This document shows positions 5,209-6,706 of a DNA stretch of 6,706 nt, one piece after another. A model generated the notes under the pieces. It saw only the letters and a list, made by a program, of their open reading frames with translations. It searched no databases and was not told the origin of the DNA. A program made the translations under genes and the position numbers. Numbering within the stretch: the stretch's first letter is position 1; the number at the start of each line of letters is the position of its first letter. This DNA comes from Gammaproteobacteria bacterium (GTDB taxonomy: Bacteria > Pseudomonadota > Gammaproteobacteria > Pseudomonadales > GM7GCV1), in NCBI GenBank assembly GCA_030830945.1, contig JAURLY010000040.1:1-6706 (forward strand), written 5' to 3'.

Positions 5209-6706
5209 TTACTGGTTGAGCTCGAGCACCATAACTGATCGTGCGGGGATGCCCAGAGACAGGCGCCCTCTGTCTACAACATAGTTAACGTCCACCGGAG
5301 CAACAGCGTCCGGATTATCAAAGCTGTTGCGTGCATCCAGGCTATTACCTGTGAGCAACTGGCCTTGGGCAGAGGATATATCTTCAGGCAACTCGACCTC
5401 GATATCTTCAGACATGGAACCATGGGTATTTACCAGGGCCATATGTAGCTTGCCGTCTTCGCCACGGGCTGCTGTGGCAGATACCTTGGGAATCGACTCA
5501 CCACCCATTTCATAGGACGACTGCTCCTTCATGTCCAGCGGAATAAATGTCGCATCCTGAAAAGGCACGTACATTTTATATACGTGGTAAGTTGGCGTTA
5601 GCACCATCTGCTCCTCATCCGTCAGGATCATTGCCTGCAGAACATTGATCATCTGGGCAATATTGGTCATCTGCACACGCTCAGCGTAGTCGTGAAAAAC
5701 ATTCATATTCAACGCGGCAACAACAGCATCACGAATGGTATTTTGCTGGTAAAGGAAGCCGGGATTTTCTCCCTCTTCTACGTCGTACCAGGTCCCCCAT
5801 TCATCCACGTAAAAGGCAATGTCATTTTCTGGGTCAAGCTCATCCATGATCGCAATATTTTCCTCGAGAATATGACGCATGGTGAGTGTGTAATTCAGGG
5901 TTGAGAACCATTCATCTTCACCAAACCCCGTTGAAGGTCCCTTGTTGCTGAAATCCCCGGAAGGTACGGTATAAAAGTGGTGACTTATAGCACCATAGCT
6001 CATGGACCAGATGTCGGGCACGCCCTCCAGTATGGCTTCGGTCCACTCAGTGGACTCATCGGAATAACCCGAGGCAACGATCACTGGCTCCTGCCCTCCT
6101 GTGGCCTTGGCAAAAGTGGCGTAATGCTTGAAGACATCAATGTAATACTCGGGCGTCATGGTGCCACCACAACCCCAGGTTTCATTGCCGATGCCGACAT
6201 GGGCAACCTGCCACGGCTCGTCGCGCCCATTGGCTCGACGCAAATTGGCCAGGGAGCTCTGGGAGTCAGAAGTCATATATTCCAGCCATTCGGCTGCTTC
6301 GCCAATGGTTCCCGTGCCCACATTAATGTTGACGTAGGCATCCGCGCCCAGCCTTTCCACCAGATCAAAAAACTCATGGGTACCAAAGTGATTATTCTCG
6401 GTGACACCGCCCCAGTTCTTATTGAGAGTAACCGGACGTTCATCGCGCGGACCTATGCCATCGCGCCAGTGATATTGATCCGCAAAGCAGCCTCCAGGCC
6501 AGCGGAGCACCGGTACGTGCAATTCCTTTAATGCGCCAAGCACGTCATTGCGGAAGCCGTCGGTATTGGGGATATCGGAATCTTCGCCTACCCAAATCCC
6601 TTCATAAATACCTCGGCCCAGATGCTCCATGAACTGGCCATATATATCTTTGTTTATGACTGGTCCAGGTTGATCAGAAAGCACCTCTATTCTGGTATCA
6701 GCACTG
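5209..6706 (-). CDS. GH51 alpha-L-arabinofuranosidase, 5' part beyond window
   Basis: This retaining glycosidase removes alpha-L-arabinofuranosyl units from arabinan, arabinoxylan or their oligosaccharides, giving the arabinose that feeds the neighbouring pathway. The reading frame stays open to the right edge (498 residues visible, beginning SADTRIEVLSDQPG), so the true start, and any signal or lipoprotein peptide, lie outside; the in-frame GTG at 6684 is not the start because family residues continue upstream of it. Counting from that codon: DIYGQFMEHLGRGIYEGIW (13-31) is the GH51 opening, VLRWPGGCFAD (59-69) the first strands of the TIM barrel, Glu168 in GIGNETWGCGG the acid/base, and Glu295 in YVDEWGTWYD the nucleophile. 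A C-terminal beta-sandwich covers about 385-491. The style resembles Cellvibrio Abf51A. Whether it works in the periplasm, on the surface or in the cytoplasm cannot be told here. Its promoter is also outside. Confidence 0.94.
   Translation of the reverse strand, partial: SADTRIEVLSDQPGPVINKDIYGQFMEHLGRGIYEGIWVGEDSDIPNTDGFRNDVLGALKELHVPVLRWPGGCFADQYHWRDGIGPRDERPVTLNKNWGGVTENNHFGTHEFFDLVERLGADAYVNINVGTGTIGEAAEWLEYMTSDSQSSLANLRRANGRDEPWQVAHVGIGNETWGCGGTMTPEYYIDVFKHYATFAKATGGQEPVIVASGYSDESTEWTEAILEGVPDIWSMSYGAISHHFYTVPSGDFSNKGPSTGFGEDEWFSTLNYTLTMRHILEENIAIMDELDPENDIAFYVDEWGTWYDVEEGENPGFLYQQNTIRDAVVAALNMNVFHDYAERVQMTNIAQMINVLQAMILTDEEQMVLTPTYHVYKMYVPFQDATFIPLDMKEQSSYEMGGESIPKVSATAARGEDGKLHMALVNTHGSMSEDIEVELPEDISSAQGQLLTGNSLDARNSFDNPDAVAPVDVNYVVDRGRLSLGIPARSVMVLELNQ

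Noticed and set aside
5977..6531. A 184-residue plus-strand open frame opposite the GH51 gene
   Set aside because: The opposite strand encodes the conserved barrel including the acid/base Glu; the plus-strand translation shows no family motif.
6682..6684. GTG as the start of the GH51 gene
   Set aside because: The frame remains open upstream with residues (ADTRIEV) typical of the GH51 N-terminal strand, so the gene simply continues past the window.

Overview
The window looks like a carbohydrate-use locus from a Gram-negative bacterium, most plausibly a marine, polysaccharide-degrading gammaproteobacterium of the Cellvibrio/Saccharophagus kind. That guess rests on gene content and protein style: a Cellvibrio-like GH51 arabinofuranosidase, a non-phosphorylative sugar-acid route, and a compact layout with base composition near half GC by eye. 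It is inference, not a database result.

The layout has three blocks. (1) Positions 1-707, minus strand: a ketoacyl-ACP synthase III (FabH-like) gene that runs off the left edge. It is separated from the next gene by 70 bp that hold a possible promoter. (2) Positions 778-4053, minus strand: a tightly packed cluster read right to left. It encodes an IlvD/Edd-family sugar-acid dehydratase closest to L-arabinonate dehydratase, a DgoR-like GntR/FadR-type regulator, and a signal-peptide-bearing V8/trypsin-like serine protease whose start overlaps the regulator's end. (3) Positions 4220-5206, plus strand: an AraD1 (FAH-superfamily) gene transcribed divergently from the cluster. It meets a GH51 alpha-L-arabinofuranosidase gene (5209 to beyond the right edge, minus strand) tail to tail, with 2 bp between the stop codons.

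The metabolic genes make one story. GH51 frees L-arabinose from arabinan or arabinoxylan. After oxidation to L-arabinonate by enzymes not in this window, the dehydratase makes L-2-keto-3-deoxyarabonate. AraD1 then probably dehydrates that to 2-oxoglutarate semialdehyde, which leads to 2-oxoglutarate. The GntR regulator is the likely local switch. The divergent promoter region carries a 6-bp-arm inverted repeat (4157-4173) that resembles a FadR-type operator and lies across the candidate promoter elements of both directions.

The protease and the FabH-like enzyme do not fit this pathway in an obvious way. I see no RNA genes, insertion sequences, CRISPR array, attachment sites or clear intrinsic terminators. 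No gene-free stretch exceeds about 170 bases. I did not find a clearly new system. The most interesting points are the shared operator/promoter architecture, the protease tied to the regulator, and departures from canonical metal-ligand patterns in the regulator and in AraD1.
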